Positions 18,171 through 26,337 of a stretch of 64,000 nt of DNA are shown here, piece by piece. The notes under the pieces are model-generated. The model saw nothing but the letters and a program-made list of their open reading frames with translations. It ran no database searches and was not told the DNA's origin. This DNA comes from Acidobacteriota bacterium. GTDB lineage: Bacteria; Acidobacteriota; Terriglobia; Terriglobales; Acidobacteriaceae. Position numbers and translations under genes: made by a program. Numbering within the stretch: the first letter of the stretch is position 1; each line of letters starts with the position of its first letter. Where the stretch lies: positions 1-64,000 of the forward strand of contig JAKAXU010000003.1 in assembly GCA_021816455.1 (NCBI GenBank). Reading direction: 5' to 3'.

Positions 18171-19331
18171 ATGACTCGACTGCGGTTGAAGGCAATTCTG
18201 GCGGCTACCCTGCTGTGTTTCCCTGCGGGATCCTGTTTGCACGCACAAAGCGGGCCGGACGCAGCGGCGCTTTGGAGGGCCTACGCGGCGCATTTTCTGA
18301 CGGAGGATGGTCGCGTAGTTGATCCGCAGGGTGGAGATCGAACCACTTCAGAAGGACAGAGCTATGCACTGTTTTTCGCGCTCGTCAACGACGATCGGGC
18401 GAGCTTTGACCGTGTACTCGGCTGGACGAAGGCCAACCTTGCTGACAACAACCTTGGCGCGCATCTTCCTGCCTGGGAGTGGGGAAAGCGCAAGGATGGC
18501 TCGTGGGGACAGATGGATCCGAACTCTGCGGCGGACTCCGATCTGTGGATTTCTTATGATCTAATCGAAGCGGGCCGTTTATGGAAGTCGACCCGGTATC
18601 GAGAGATTGGCCTGCGTCTGCTGCACGAAATCGCTCGACGGGAGACGGCGACGCTGCCGGGATTCGGTCCGGTTCTGTTGCCTGGCGAGTACGGATTTCA
18701 TCTGAAGAAGTCGTGGATACTGAATCCCTGCTACACGCCACTGTTTCTGCTGAATCGACTGACAAAGGTGAACCCTGCCGGACCCTGGATCGGGATTGCG
18801 CTAATGCAGCCGGAGTTGATGCGAGCCAGCACGCGGAAGGGATTTGCGATGGACTGGGTGAGCTATACGCCAGGGAGCGGATTTGAGCCGTCGCGGGAGA
18901 ATGCCGTCAATTCCCAAGGCGCACTCGGCAGCTATGATGCGATCCGGGTGTATCTGTGGGCGGGCATGACGAGCGACGAGGAGCCTGCGCGCCGGGATAT
19001 ATTGCAGGCGTTGAGCGGGATGAGCAGCTACCTGGCGCAGCATGCTGCTCCACCGGAAAAAGTGGATGCGCAGGGAGAGCCGATGGGTGCCGATGGACCA
19101 GTGGGATTTTCCGCCTCTGTGCTGCCATTTCTGGATGGCGTCGGAGACCAGGCGGCAGTGTCGAGGCAGATGCAGCGGATCGAATCGCAACTGGATGAAA
19201 AAACTGGACTTTACGGGAAGGTTCCAACCTACTACGATCAGAATCTGATCCTATTTGGAACCGGATGGATGCAAAAGCAGTTCCGCTTTTCCGCAGACGG
19301 AGAGTTGATCGTGCAATGGCAGAGTCGTTGA
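18171..19331 (+). CDS. bcsZ: Periplasmic endo-beta-1,4-glucanase BcsZ (GH8)
   Basis: 386 residues with a signal peptide (MTRLRLKAILAATLL, cleavage near HAQ-SG). Family 8 glycoside hydrolases cut cellulose by inversion. In bacterial cellulose operons BcsZ trims or untangles glucan in the periplasm. Expected catalytic residues are present: Glu61 in TTSEGQSYALF as proton donor and Asp256 in GSYDAIRVYLW as base. Other family landmarks are AWEWGKRKDGSW and SADSDLWISYDLIEAGRLW. ATG 18171 has GGAAG 7 bases upstream; the frame is open further upstream but that is only overlap with bcsAB. A start for bcsC (ATG 19316) is embedded in its last codons. Confidence 0.95.
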   Translation: MTRLRLKAILAATLLCFPAGSCLHAQSGPDAAALWRAYAAHFLTEDGRVVDPQGGDRTTSEGQSYALFFALVNDDRASFDRVLGWTKANLADNNLGAHLPAWEWGKRKDGSWGQMDPNSAADSDLWISYDLIEAGRLWKSTRYREIGLRLLHEIARRETATLPGFGPVLLPGEYGFHLKKSWILNPCYTPLFLLNRLTKVNPAGPWIGIALMQPELMRASTRKGFAMDWVSYTPGSGFEPSRENAVNSQGALGSYDAIRVYLWAGMTSDEEPARRDILQALSGMSSYLAQHAAPPEKVDAQGEPMGADGPVGFSASVLPFLDGVGDQAAVSRQMQRIESQLDEKTGLYGKVPTYYDQNLILFGTGWMQKQFRFSADGELIVQWQSR

Positions 19332-19360
19332 AGGGATGGAAGAGGCGCAGTTGGAAGCGG

Positions 19361-19363
19361 TAG
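19361..19363 (+). other. In-frame TAG splitting the expected BcsC signal peptide
   Basis: ATG 19316 overlaps the end of bcsZ in another frame and is in frame with bcsC. It encodes a basic N-region of 15 codons, then TAG, and immediately afterwards the hydrophobic core of a signal peptide. Without the stop, this would be a normal Sec signal. One base change (for example from AAG, CAG or TGG) would create the TAG. Confidence 0.6.
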
Positions 19364-19378
19364 ATCGCGGCGGCAGTT

Positions 19379-22300
19379 GTGTTGGCCTGCGTCGCCGTGA
19401 CTGGCCGTGCGCTAAAACCCAACAGCGCGGAAGCTGTTCTGATTCAGAAAGCACAGGCTCTGGAAGCACGCGGACGGCCGGATCTGGCGGCACAGGTGTG
19501 GCAGCAGATTCTGCTGGCGGACCCCAACAACTCCGAGGCTCTGGAGGGGGTCGCCCGGTCGTTTCGACTGACAGGAAATACCGATGCTTCGAACAAAGCG
19601 ATCGACCGGCTGCGCAGGATCGATCCGAATGACCCGAATATTCGGAAGCTGGAGAATCTGCACAGCAACCGCGCTATTGATGAGCGTCTGGCGACCGCCG
19701 GATCGCTGGCCAAGGCGGGGAATCCGGTTGCGGCAATGAAAATTTATCGCGAGTACTACGGGGATCATCCGCCGGATGGGGATATTGGCCTGGCGTACTA
19801 CGACACGCTTTATGCGACGCCCGGAGGACGTGACGAGGCGATTGCGGGAATGCGCGCGATGGCGGCGCGGAATCCGGCCGATCCTCGCTTCGAGGTCGAG
19901 CTGGGCAAGATGCTCACCTACGAACCGCGAACGCGCTCCGAGGGAATTCATCTTTTGCAGCAGCATCTGGATGTCGATGACGCCTCTGTGGCGCTGCGCC
20001 AGGCACTGCTGTGGGATGCGGCCAATCCGTTGTCGGCGGCCGAGCTTCGTGAGTACCTGAAAAACAACCCGCAGGATAGGGAACTGGCGGAGAAGCTGCG
20101 CGAAAACGAAGGCAAGCTCGAGCAGATGAACTCCGGAATTGCGCGTACACCCGCCGAGCGATCTGCCTTTGCGGCTCTCGATGCGCATCGGTATAAGGAA
20201 GCGGCTGCACGATTTCAGACCATTCTGCAGCAGAACCCCAACAATCCGCGCGCCGACGTCGGGATGGGATATTTGCGGATGCAACAGAGCGATTTTGGCG
20301 CGGCGCTGAGCTACTTTACGCATGCCACCGAACTCGGTTACCGAAGCAAGGCGGTGAGCAATGCGCTGACGATCTCGCGCTTCTGGTACACGCTGAGTCA
20401 GGCCGCAGACGCTGCGAAGGCAAATGAAGACGATGTGGCTATGGAGCACTATCGGGCTGCGCTGGCCATGCGTCCCCACAGCCCGGAGGCGCTGAGCGGA
20501 CTGGCTGGGCTGTATCTGAAAGAACGGAATTATCCGGCGGCGATCGGCACGTATCAGACGCTGTTGCGGATGCATTCCGCTTCCACGGACAACTGGCGGG
20601 GATTGTTCCTGGCCGAGGCGCAATCGGGCCAAAGCTCGGCGGCGATGGCGACGATGCGCCGGTTCTCGCCAACGGTGATGAGCGCACTGCATCGTGATCC
20701 GGTGTTTCTTCAGGCGCTGGCAGGAATCTATCAGCGGCAGGGACAGACGGCTCTGGCGCAGGCTACTCTGAGGCAGGCGCTCAGCCAGCCAATTCCTGCC
20801 GACGACGCGAAGCTGAAGATTGGCTTGCAGCTCCAGTATGCGGGGATGCTGGTCGGTGCGCGGGAGTACAGCCAGGCAATGGGGGTCTATCAACAGATTC
20901 TGAATGAAGATCCGAACATCCTGCCGGCGTGGATGGGACTGACGGCGGCTTATCATCAGATGGGTCAGGACGCGGCGGCTATCCAGCTCGTGGAGCGGAT
21001 GCAGCCGACGACCTATGACGCGGCGCTGAGCGATACGGATTTTCTTTCGCTGCTGGCGTCGATCTATCAGCAGGCCAATCAACTGGAGATTGCGCAGAGC
21101 CTGCTGGAGCGTTCGGTGCGGATTCAGACAAAGGAGAACCAGCCGCCGACTCCGATGCTGATGACGCAACTGGCGGGTATTGACATGCTGCGCGGGAATA
21201 CGCAGCAGGCGTATGGGCTGTACCGGCAGGTTCTGACAGCGCATCCGGATAACCTGGATGCATGGGAGGGATTGATCGGGACGCTGCAAAGCACGGGGCA
21301 CACCAGCGAAGCGCTGCAGCAGATTCAACTGATTCCGCCCGCTGTGCGAGCACGACTGGAGCAGAGTGTGCAGTTTGTGCAGACGGAGGCAAGTCTCTAT
21401 TCGGCGGCCGGGGATACGGCGCTTGCCGCGGCGTACTTCAACCGGGTGCGCGGATATTATCAGGCGGCGCATGAGCCGTTGCCGGCAGAGGTGGAAATAC
21501 AGAACGCGTATCTGCTGTTCAATGCGAAGAATGATCGGGCGCTCTATCCGGCGTTGATGCAGCTAGGCTCGCGGAGCGATCTGACGATTGCTCAGCGAAA
21601 GACGGTGCAGGGTCTGTGGGCCAACTGGGCGGCGCGGCGAGCGACAGCCGATGTGGCGAGGGGTGATACGCGCGCGGCGACGGAACTGTTGGATGCGACG
21701 GCGCAGGCGTTTCCAAACAATCCGGATGTGCTGCGAACGGTTGCCGGGGGCTATGTGAATGCGGGCCATGCTCGAGAGGCACTGTCTTTGTTTCGCAGGA
21801 TTGGGATGCAGAATGCGACTGCGGCGGATTATCAAAGCGCGATCGGCGCGGCGTTGGCCGCCAATGACCGAAATCAGGCGGAGGCGTGGCTGCGCGATGC
21901 GCTGAGTCTGTATCCGCGAAGCGCGGCGATCCTGGGCACGGCTGCGCGATTTGAGCAGGCACGAGGAGACTATGCGCGCGCTGCGGATTACTGGCATGCA
22001 TCCCTTCAGGCGTTGCCTCCGGTGACGCCAACCGACACGCTGGCGCACGAGTTGGTGCATCCGGAAGACAATACGAAGGTGTGGAAGGCGACGACGCCTC
22101 GTCAGCTTGCCACGCTGCTGAATCCGGACGACCGGCCGTTCCAGAATACAATTCAGCTTCCACCGCTGCCCAGCTATGGACACGATCCATATGAAGGCTC
22201 GGCCCCGGTAACGCTGCCGAGCGTTGGTTCGGCAGGGCAGGGAAGCACGGTCACCCAGACGCAGCCAAACAATCCGATAGCCTCCGCGCTCCCTCTCAAT

Positions 22301-24493
22301 GATGGCTGGTCGCAGTCGCCGGTGAGCGCGAATGCCGGAAGGAAGGTGGCTCCCGCGTTACCGATGATGGCGGAGAGGCCGCAGGATGCCACAGACGCGG
22401 CGGATACGGTCGTCGCGGAGCCTGCTCCGGAGAGTTCCTTGACGGCAACGCGCAAGACGCGCCGAAGCCGTGCGCACGGGTCAGGCTATCAGGGTCAGAT
22501 GCATCTGCCGACCGGTGGACAGACAGTGATGAGCACCGATGGAGCAGTACCGCAGCAGGAAACCGACACTCCCGCAGCAGCGCCGGAAACGCCGCCGCAA
22601 ACGCTGGAGACTTCGCCGATGGTCTCTGAGCCACAGGCGTTGGTGGACCGGCCAGCGGTTCAGGACGGTTCTTCCAGCACGCACACGAATCTCGGCATGA
22701 ATTCGGAGAATGGATTGCGCATCAGCGCGCAGCCGATGGGGGCTCTGGCGGCTAGGACGCAGGCGATGCTGGCCGATGAGACGGACGGGCAACTGACAGA
22801 AGGGATGTATCTGCCGGGTGGGGACGGATGGAAGCAATCCGGTGAGTCCGTTGCGAACGCGCAGAATCCGGATGGGTCCACGCTGGCCTATCGCACAGCG
22901 CAATACACGCCGTCGGCACAAGATGCAGCTGCGGCGGCATATTCGGCGAAAGTCAACCAGCAGCAGCCATCTAAGCAAGGGCAGGCAACGCCTGCGCGAA
23001 GACGACGAAGGCGGCGTGGCGCGAGCGCTGTTCCGGCGCAGCAGCAGCAGCAGCCAACTCCTGCGGCTCCCGAACAGCAGCCGCCAGTTCCGACAGCGAT
23101 GCCACCGATCGAAGAGCCGCAACAGACGTATACTGAGCCGCAGGGCCTGACCGACGAGCAACTACAGGAGCGTAATCTGCCGCCGTTGCGGGGATCGTGG
23201 GTGAAGGTGCGTCATGCGCCCCGGGTGCTGAGTCCGCGCGAAGAGGCCGAAGACCAGTTGAGGGCCATTGAAGGCTCTTACAGTGGATGGCTGGGTGGAG
23301 CGGGGATTCTGGATTACCGTTCCGGGCAGCCTGGATTCGATTTCATGACGGCGTTGGAGTCGCCATTCGAGCTATCTGCTCCACTGGGACAAACAGGTCG
23401 GTTTACGGTGATTGGAACGCCGGTGTTTCTCGATTCCGGACAGGCGACAGGGAACACGGTTGTGCCGCTGAGTACGCTGAGTGGAACGCCGGTTGGCTTG
23501 CAGCCTGAGCCGCTGGGGACGTTGCTTGCGACCAACACGACGGTGCCAAATCAGCAGAACGCGGTGGGCATGGGAGCCGAAGCGCAACTTGCCTTTTCCA
23601 CCTTTGCGATCGCTGCCGGCACGACGCCGTATGGATTCCCGGTCTCCAATCTTCTTGGGCGTCTCTACTGGCGACCGCGCAACGGGCCGTTTTCGATCAA
23701 TCTGGCCCGAGACTCAGTGCGCGACTCGCAGATCTCGTGGGCGGGTATGCGCGATCCCGGGACAATCACGCAGATTTTTCCCGGAAATATCTGGGGTGGT
23801 GTCGTGGCCAATCAGGGCACGCTGCAATATGCGCACGGGGATCTGAGTTCGGGATTCTATGTCGGACTCGGAGGTCAATACATCACCGGGCACCATGTGC
23901 TGACAAATCATCGCGTGGATGGCTCGCTGGGTGCCTACTGGCGCGTGAAGCAGTATCCGGAGTATGGAACGCTGGATGTGGGAGCAAACTTTTTTGCGAT
24001 GTCCTATGCCAACAACGAACTGGCTTACACCTATGGTCAAGGCGGCTACTTCAGCCCGCAGACCTACTTTCTGGCGAATATTCCAGTGACCTGGACAGGG
24101 CATTATCTGACGCGATGGCACTATTCGATTCTCGGCAGCCTGGGAATTCAGGCTTTCAACAACAACACGGCGCCGCTATTTCCGCTGGACAAGGCGCTGG
24201 AGGTGGGTACGACGGTCACGGTGGGCGGAAATGCGGTGGGAAATCTGGCGATTCCGGCACTGACCAGCGTGGGGCCGAACTACGACCTGGTGGGGCAGAC
24301 CGCGTACCAGATCAGCGATCACTGGTTTGCGGGCGGATTCCTGAGCGCAAACAACTCACGGAATTACGCATCGGTGATTGCCGGTTTCAGCGTTCACTAT
24401 ATGTTCCGCTCGCAGCCCTCGACCGTGACCACGCCTACCGGGCTGTTCCAGTACGATGATCAACACGCGCTGCGCCCACTGCTGGTTCCCTGA
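19379..24493 (+). CDS. bcsC: Cellulose export outer-membrane protein BcsC, unusually long and with a doubtful start
   Basis: 1704 residues from GTG 19379 (BcsC is usually 1150-1300). Residues to about 890 are TPR repeats for the periplasm; about 920-1270 is a Pro/Gln/Ala-rich linker with a run of seven Arg near 1207; about 1290-1704 is the BCSC_C beta-barrel that lets glucan cross the outer membrane. The N-terminus from GTG is hydrophobic (LACVAVTGRA) but lacks the basic region of a signal peptide. That region exists upstream in the same frame: ATG 19316 gives MAESLKGWKRRSWKR, then TAG at 19361-19363, then IAAAVVLACVAVTGRA. So either translation starts at GTG 19379, which has no good ribosome site, or the gene carries a nonsense mutation. 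Last gene of the operon. Confidence 0.88.
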   Translation: MLACVAVTGRALKPNSAEAVLIQKAQALEARGRPDLAAQVWQQILLADPNNSEALEGVARSFRLTGNTDASNKAIDRLRRIDPNDPNIRKLENLHSNRAIDERLATAGSLAKAGNPVAAMKIYREYYGDHPPDGDIGLAYYDTLYATPGGRDEAIAGMRAMAARNPADPRFEVELGKMLTYEPRTRSEGIHLLQQHLDVDDASVALRQALLWDAANPLSAAELREYLKNNPQDRELAEKLRENEGKLEQMNSGIARTPAERSAFAALDAHRYKEAAARFQTILQQNPNNPRADVGMGYLRMQQSDFGAALSYFTHATELGYRSKAVSNALTISRFWYTLSQAADAAKANEDDVAMEHYRAALAMRPHSPEALSGLAGLYLKERNYPAAIGTYQTLLRMHSASTDNWRGLFLAEAQSGQSSAAMATMRRFSPTVMSALHRDPVFLQALAGIYQRQGQTALAQATLRQALSQPIPADDAKLKIGLQLQYAGMLVGAREYSQAMGVYQQILNEDPNILPAWMGLTAAYHQMGQDAAAIQLVERMQPTTYDAALSDTDFLSLLASIYQQANQLEIAQSLLERSVRIQTKENQPPTPMLMTQLAGIDMLRGNTQQAYGLYRQVLTAHPDNLDAWEGLIGTLQSTGHTSEALQQIQLIPPAVRARLEQSVQFVQTEASLYSAAGDTALAAAYFNRVRGYYQAAHEPLPAEVEIQNAYLLFNAKNDRALYPALMQLGSRSDLTIAQRKTVQGLWANWAARRATADVARGDTRAATELLDATAQAFPNNPDVLRTVAGGYVNAGHAREALSLFRRIGMQNATAADYQSAIGAALAANDRNQAEAWLRDALSLYPRSAAILGTAARFEQARGDYARAADYWHASLQALPPVTPTDTLAHELVHPEDNTKVWKATTPRQLATLLNPDDRPFQNTIQLPPLPSYGHDPYEGSAPVTLPSVGSAGQGSTVTQTQPNNPIASALPLNDGWSQSPVSANAGRKVAPALPMMAERPQDATDAADTVVAEPAPESSLTATRKTRRSRAHGSGYQGQMHLPTGGQTVMSTDGAVPQQETDTPAAAPETPPQTLETSPMVSEPQALVDRPAVQDGSSSTHTNLGMNSENGLRISAQPMGALAARTQAMLADETDGQLTEGMYLPGGDGWKQSGESVANAQNPDGSTLAYRTAQYTPSAQDAAAAAYSAKVNQQQPSKQGQATPARRRRRRRGASAVPAQQQQQPTPAAPEQQPPVPTAMPPIEEPQQTYTEPQGLTDEQLQERNLPPLRGSWVKVRHAPRVLSPREEAEDQLRAIEGSYSGWLGGAGILDYRSGQPGFDFMTALESPFELSAPLGQTGRFTVIGTPVFLDSGQATGNTVVPLSTLSGTPVGLQPEPLGTLLATNTTVPNQQNAVGMGAEAQLAFSTFAIAAGTTPYGFPVSNLLGRLYWRPRNGPFSINLARDSVRDSQISWAGMRDPGTITQIFPGNIWGGVVANQGTLQYAHGDLSSGFYVGLGGQYITGHHVLTNHRVDGSLGAYWRVKQYPEYGTLDVGANFFAMSYANNELAYTYGQGGYFSPQTYFLANIPVTWTGHYLTRWHYSILGSLGIQAFNNNTAPLFPLDKALEVGTTVTVGGNAVGNLAIPALTSVGPNYDLVGQTAYQISDHWFAGGFLSANNSRNYASVIAGFSVHYMFRSQPSTVTTPTGLFQYDDQHALRPLLVP

Positions 24494-24642
24494 AACACTT
24501 CCTTCGACCAATCGCTCCCCCCGATACGGGTTTCGGGATGGGCATACGCCCTGTGCGTCTGGGCTGAGTGGGATTGCGCCGCTGTCTTTGCTCTTCTCGT
24601 AGCTTGAGAGGGCATGTGGCTTACAGGTGCCGCCAGCAATAT

Positions 24643-24668
24643 AATGTATTGACGAATTATGATACATT
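24643..24668. promoter_or_regulatory. Palindromic candidate operator upstream of the GntR-type regulator
   Basis: AATGTAT (24643-24649) and ATACATT (24662-24668) are exact reverse complements around 12 bases, about 95 bases before the regulator start. AraR-type repressors bind palindromes of this general form, so autoregulation is a reasonable inference. A TTGACG that could be a -35 box overlaps it (24649-24654), but no good -10 box at the right distance was found. The rest of the 270-base gap after bcsC (24494-24763) holds short GC-rich inverted repeats near 24530-24555 and nothing I can call a gene. Confidence 0.5.
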
Positions 24669-24763
24669 CTTAAAAGATTGAATTCTCTGGAAATGTTTTC
24701 AGCGCGGGCAGATGTAGGTTATGAAGATACCGGGACATTCGGCATGTGCTGCGGGGGCTAAAG

Positions 24764-25939
24764 ATGACGGAGTCAGCAGGAAAATCGATCCCGAAGCATC
24801 AATTGATCTTTGATTATCTTCATAGCAGAATTCTGAGCGGTGTCTTCAAGCCAGGGGACCGGCTGCCAAGTGAAGCGGAACTAGGCAAGACATTTGGTGC
24901 TTCCCGGATCACGGTGGCCAAGGCAGTGCTTGAGTTGCAGAGAATGAACCTTGTGACGCGCCGACCGGGAGCAGGGACGCATGTGACGCGTAAGCCTCCG
25001 GCGGTCGGCTACACGCTCAGTCTGCTGATTCCCGAGCTTGGCAGGACGGATATCTTCGAGCCGATCTGTCATGGCATGATGCGTTCGCCGTTTGCGCGCC
25101 CGGACTCACTGCTGTGGCCGAACGTCTCTCGCGGGAACGGAAGCGCCGGAACGACGACCTCCAGCGACAAGGAGACGATCGAACAGGCCGAGCATATGGC
25201 GCAATACTTCATCTCGCAGCAGGTGGCTGGTGTCTTTTTTGCTCCGTTGGAACTGATTGCGGGTATGGACGCTGCCAATCGACGCATTATGCGGATGCTG
25301 GAACGCTCACGGCTTCCAGTGGTGCTGCTGGATCGGTGTTATCTGCCGTATCCGGAACAATCCACACACGATCTGGTCGGGATAGATAACCGGCGCACCG
25401 GATTTCAGATCACGCGACACCTGATACAAAGCGGCGCGCAGCGGGTGCTATTTTTTGCAGAGCCGCACTCGGCGCCGACGGTCGATGCGCGGATATCAGG
25501 ATTTCTTGAAGCCTGTCGCCATGCTGGAATTTCGCCGGAGGCAGTTCATCTCCGCACCGCACATGCGTTGGATTCTGGCGCGGTACGCGAGATCGTGGAG
25601 CAGATTCATCCGGATGGAATTGTCTGTGCGAATGATGTGACTGCTGCTCGTCTGATGCAGACGATTCTAAGCCTGGGGCGCAGGATTCCGGAGGAGATAA
25701 GAATCGTCGGCATCGACGATGTGCGTTACGCGAGCCTGCTGCCTGTGCCGCTGACGACGATGCATCAGGACTGCAATGCGATTGGCGTGATCGCGATGGC
25801 GACGATGCTGGAGCGTCTGGAGCATCCGGAGCTGCCGACACGGGAGATTCTGCTGCCGACACGGCTGATCAAACGAAGCTCGTGTGGGAGCTGGTCTGCG
25901 TCCGGCGAGACTGCCGAAGTGGATGCGGAAACGGCGTGA
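24764..25939 (+). CDS. GntR-type regulator with sugar-binding domain (AraR-like)
   Basis: 391 residues. The N-terminus is a GntR winged helix-turn-helix (IPKHQLIFDYLHSRILSGVF, then GDRLPSEAELGKTFGASRITVAKAVLELQ). From about residue 85 it becomes a LacI/periplasmic-binding-protein-like ligand domain (LSLLIPELGRTDIF; GVFFAPLEL; VVLLDRCY; DLVGIDNRRTGFQITRHLI; GIVCANDVTAARLMQ; RIVGIDDVRYASLLPVPLTT). This layout is that of Bacillus AraR, a repressor released by a sugar, so a sugar-responsive role is likely. ATG 24764 has GGGGG 6 bases upstream; GTG 24746 is the alternative. No sugar genes are adjacent, but the L-fucose-like cluster lies about 20 kb away. It ends 15 bases from the convergent cytochrome gene. 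Confidence 0.88.
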   Translation: MTESAGKSIPKHQLIFDYLHSRILSGVFKPGDRLPSEAELGKTFGASRITVAKAVLELQRMNLVTRRPGAGTHVTRKPPAVGYTLSLLIPELGRTDIFEPICHGMMRSPFARPDSLLWPNVSRGNGSAGTTTSSDKETIEQAEHMAQYFISQQVAGVFFAPLELIAGMDAANRRIMRMLERSRLPVVLLDRCYLPYPEQSTHDLVGIDNRRTGFQITRHLIQSGAQRVLFFAEPHSAPTVDARISGFLEACRHAGISPEAVHLRTAHALDSGAVREIVEQIHPDGIVCANDVTAARLMQTILSLGRRIPEEIRIVGIDDVRYASLLPVPLTTMHQDCNAIGVIAMATMLERLEHPELPTREILLPTRLIKRSSCGSWSASGETAEVDAETA

Positions 25940-25954
25940 ACCGGAGAGATGCGT

Positions 25955-26314
25955 TCAGTATCCGGTGTGCGCGGACGGGTGTGGATGGGAACGCAGCCAG
26001 GCGACCAGTTCTCCGACTTCCTCGGAGGTCAACGAATCGCCGAAGGCGGGCATCTTCCGACCGCCATTCTGAATCTGGTTTGCTAGGCGTGTGCCGCGCC
26101 AACGCCACCATCCGAGTCGAGTGAGCGCCGGACCCTTTGCCGTGCCCATCGCAGTTTTTCCATGGCAGTAGCCACAGCCTTTCGATTGGTAGAGGGATGC
26201 GCCGGCATCCAGCTTCTGCGATCGGGTGAGAGCCGAGGATGGCAGCGCGGAGATGCAGGCCAAAAGGGCGGGAACGGCAACGGATTGAATCGCTAGGCGC
26301 ATGGGAAAGATCAT
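25955..26314 (-). CDS. Small exported monoheme cytochrome c
   Basis: About 119 residues. A hydrophobic N-terminus (RLAIQSVAVPALLACISALP) indicates export, and the LLAC segment could be a weak lipobox. One heme site CGYCH at 47-51 follows SLYQSKG, and a possible axial methionine lies in GGRKMPAFGDSLTSEE, the usual class I cytochrome c ending, followed by ELVAWL. It would shuttle electrons in the periplasm. Its upstream neighbour on the same strand ends 23 bases after, or rather lies beyond, this start at 26338, and encodes a five-heme cytochrome, so the two are probably co-transcribed and may exchange electrons. TTG 26320, ATG 26314 and ATG 26302 are all possible starts; none has a strong ribosome site. 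Confidence 0.85.
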   Translation of the reverse strand: MIFPMRLAIQSVAVPALLACISALPSSALTRSQKLDAGASLYQSKGCGYCHGKTAMGTAKGPALTRLGWWRWRGTRLANQIQNGGRKMPAFGDSLTSEEVGELVAWLRSHPHPSAHTGY

Positions 26315-26337
26315 CAGCAACAGTGTAGCGAACGCTG

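Noticed and set aside
19336-19632. Alternative start of bcsC in another frame
   Set aside because: The frame is open but carries no TPR sequence and does not join bcsC without a further shift.
19412-21472. Long open frame (686 codons) on the minus strand
   Set aside because: It is fully antisense to the TPR part of bcsC; its product is Arg/His/Leu-rich with no domain, an effect of GC-rich codon use.
22990-23060. Arg and Gln codon runs as a simple-sequence repeat or recombination site
   Set aside because: Codons are mixed (CGA, AGA, CGG, CGT and CAG), the frame is kept, and the run lies in a low-complexity linker.
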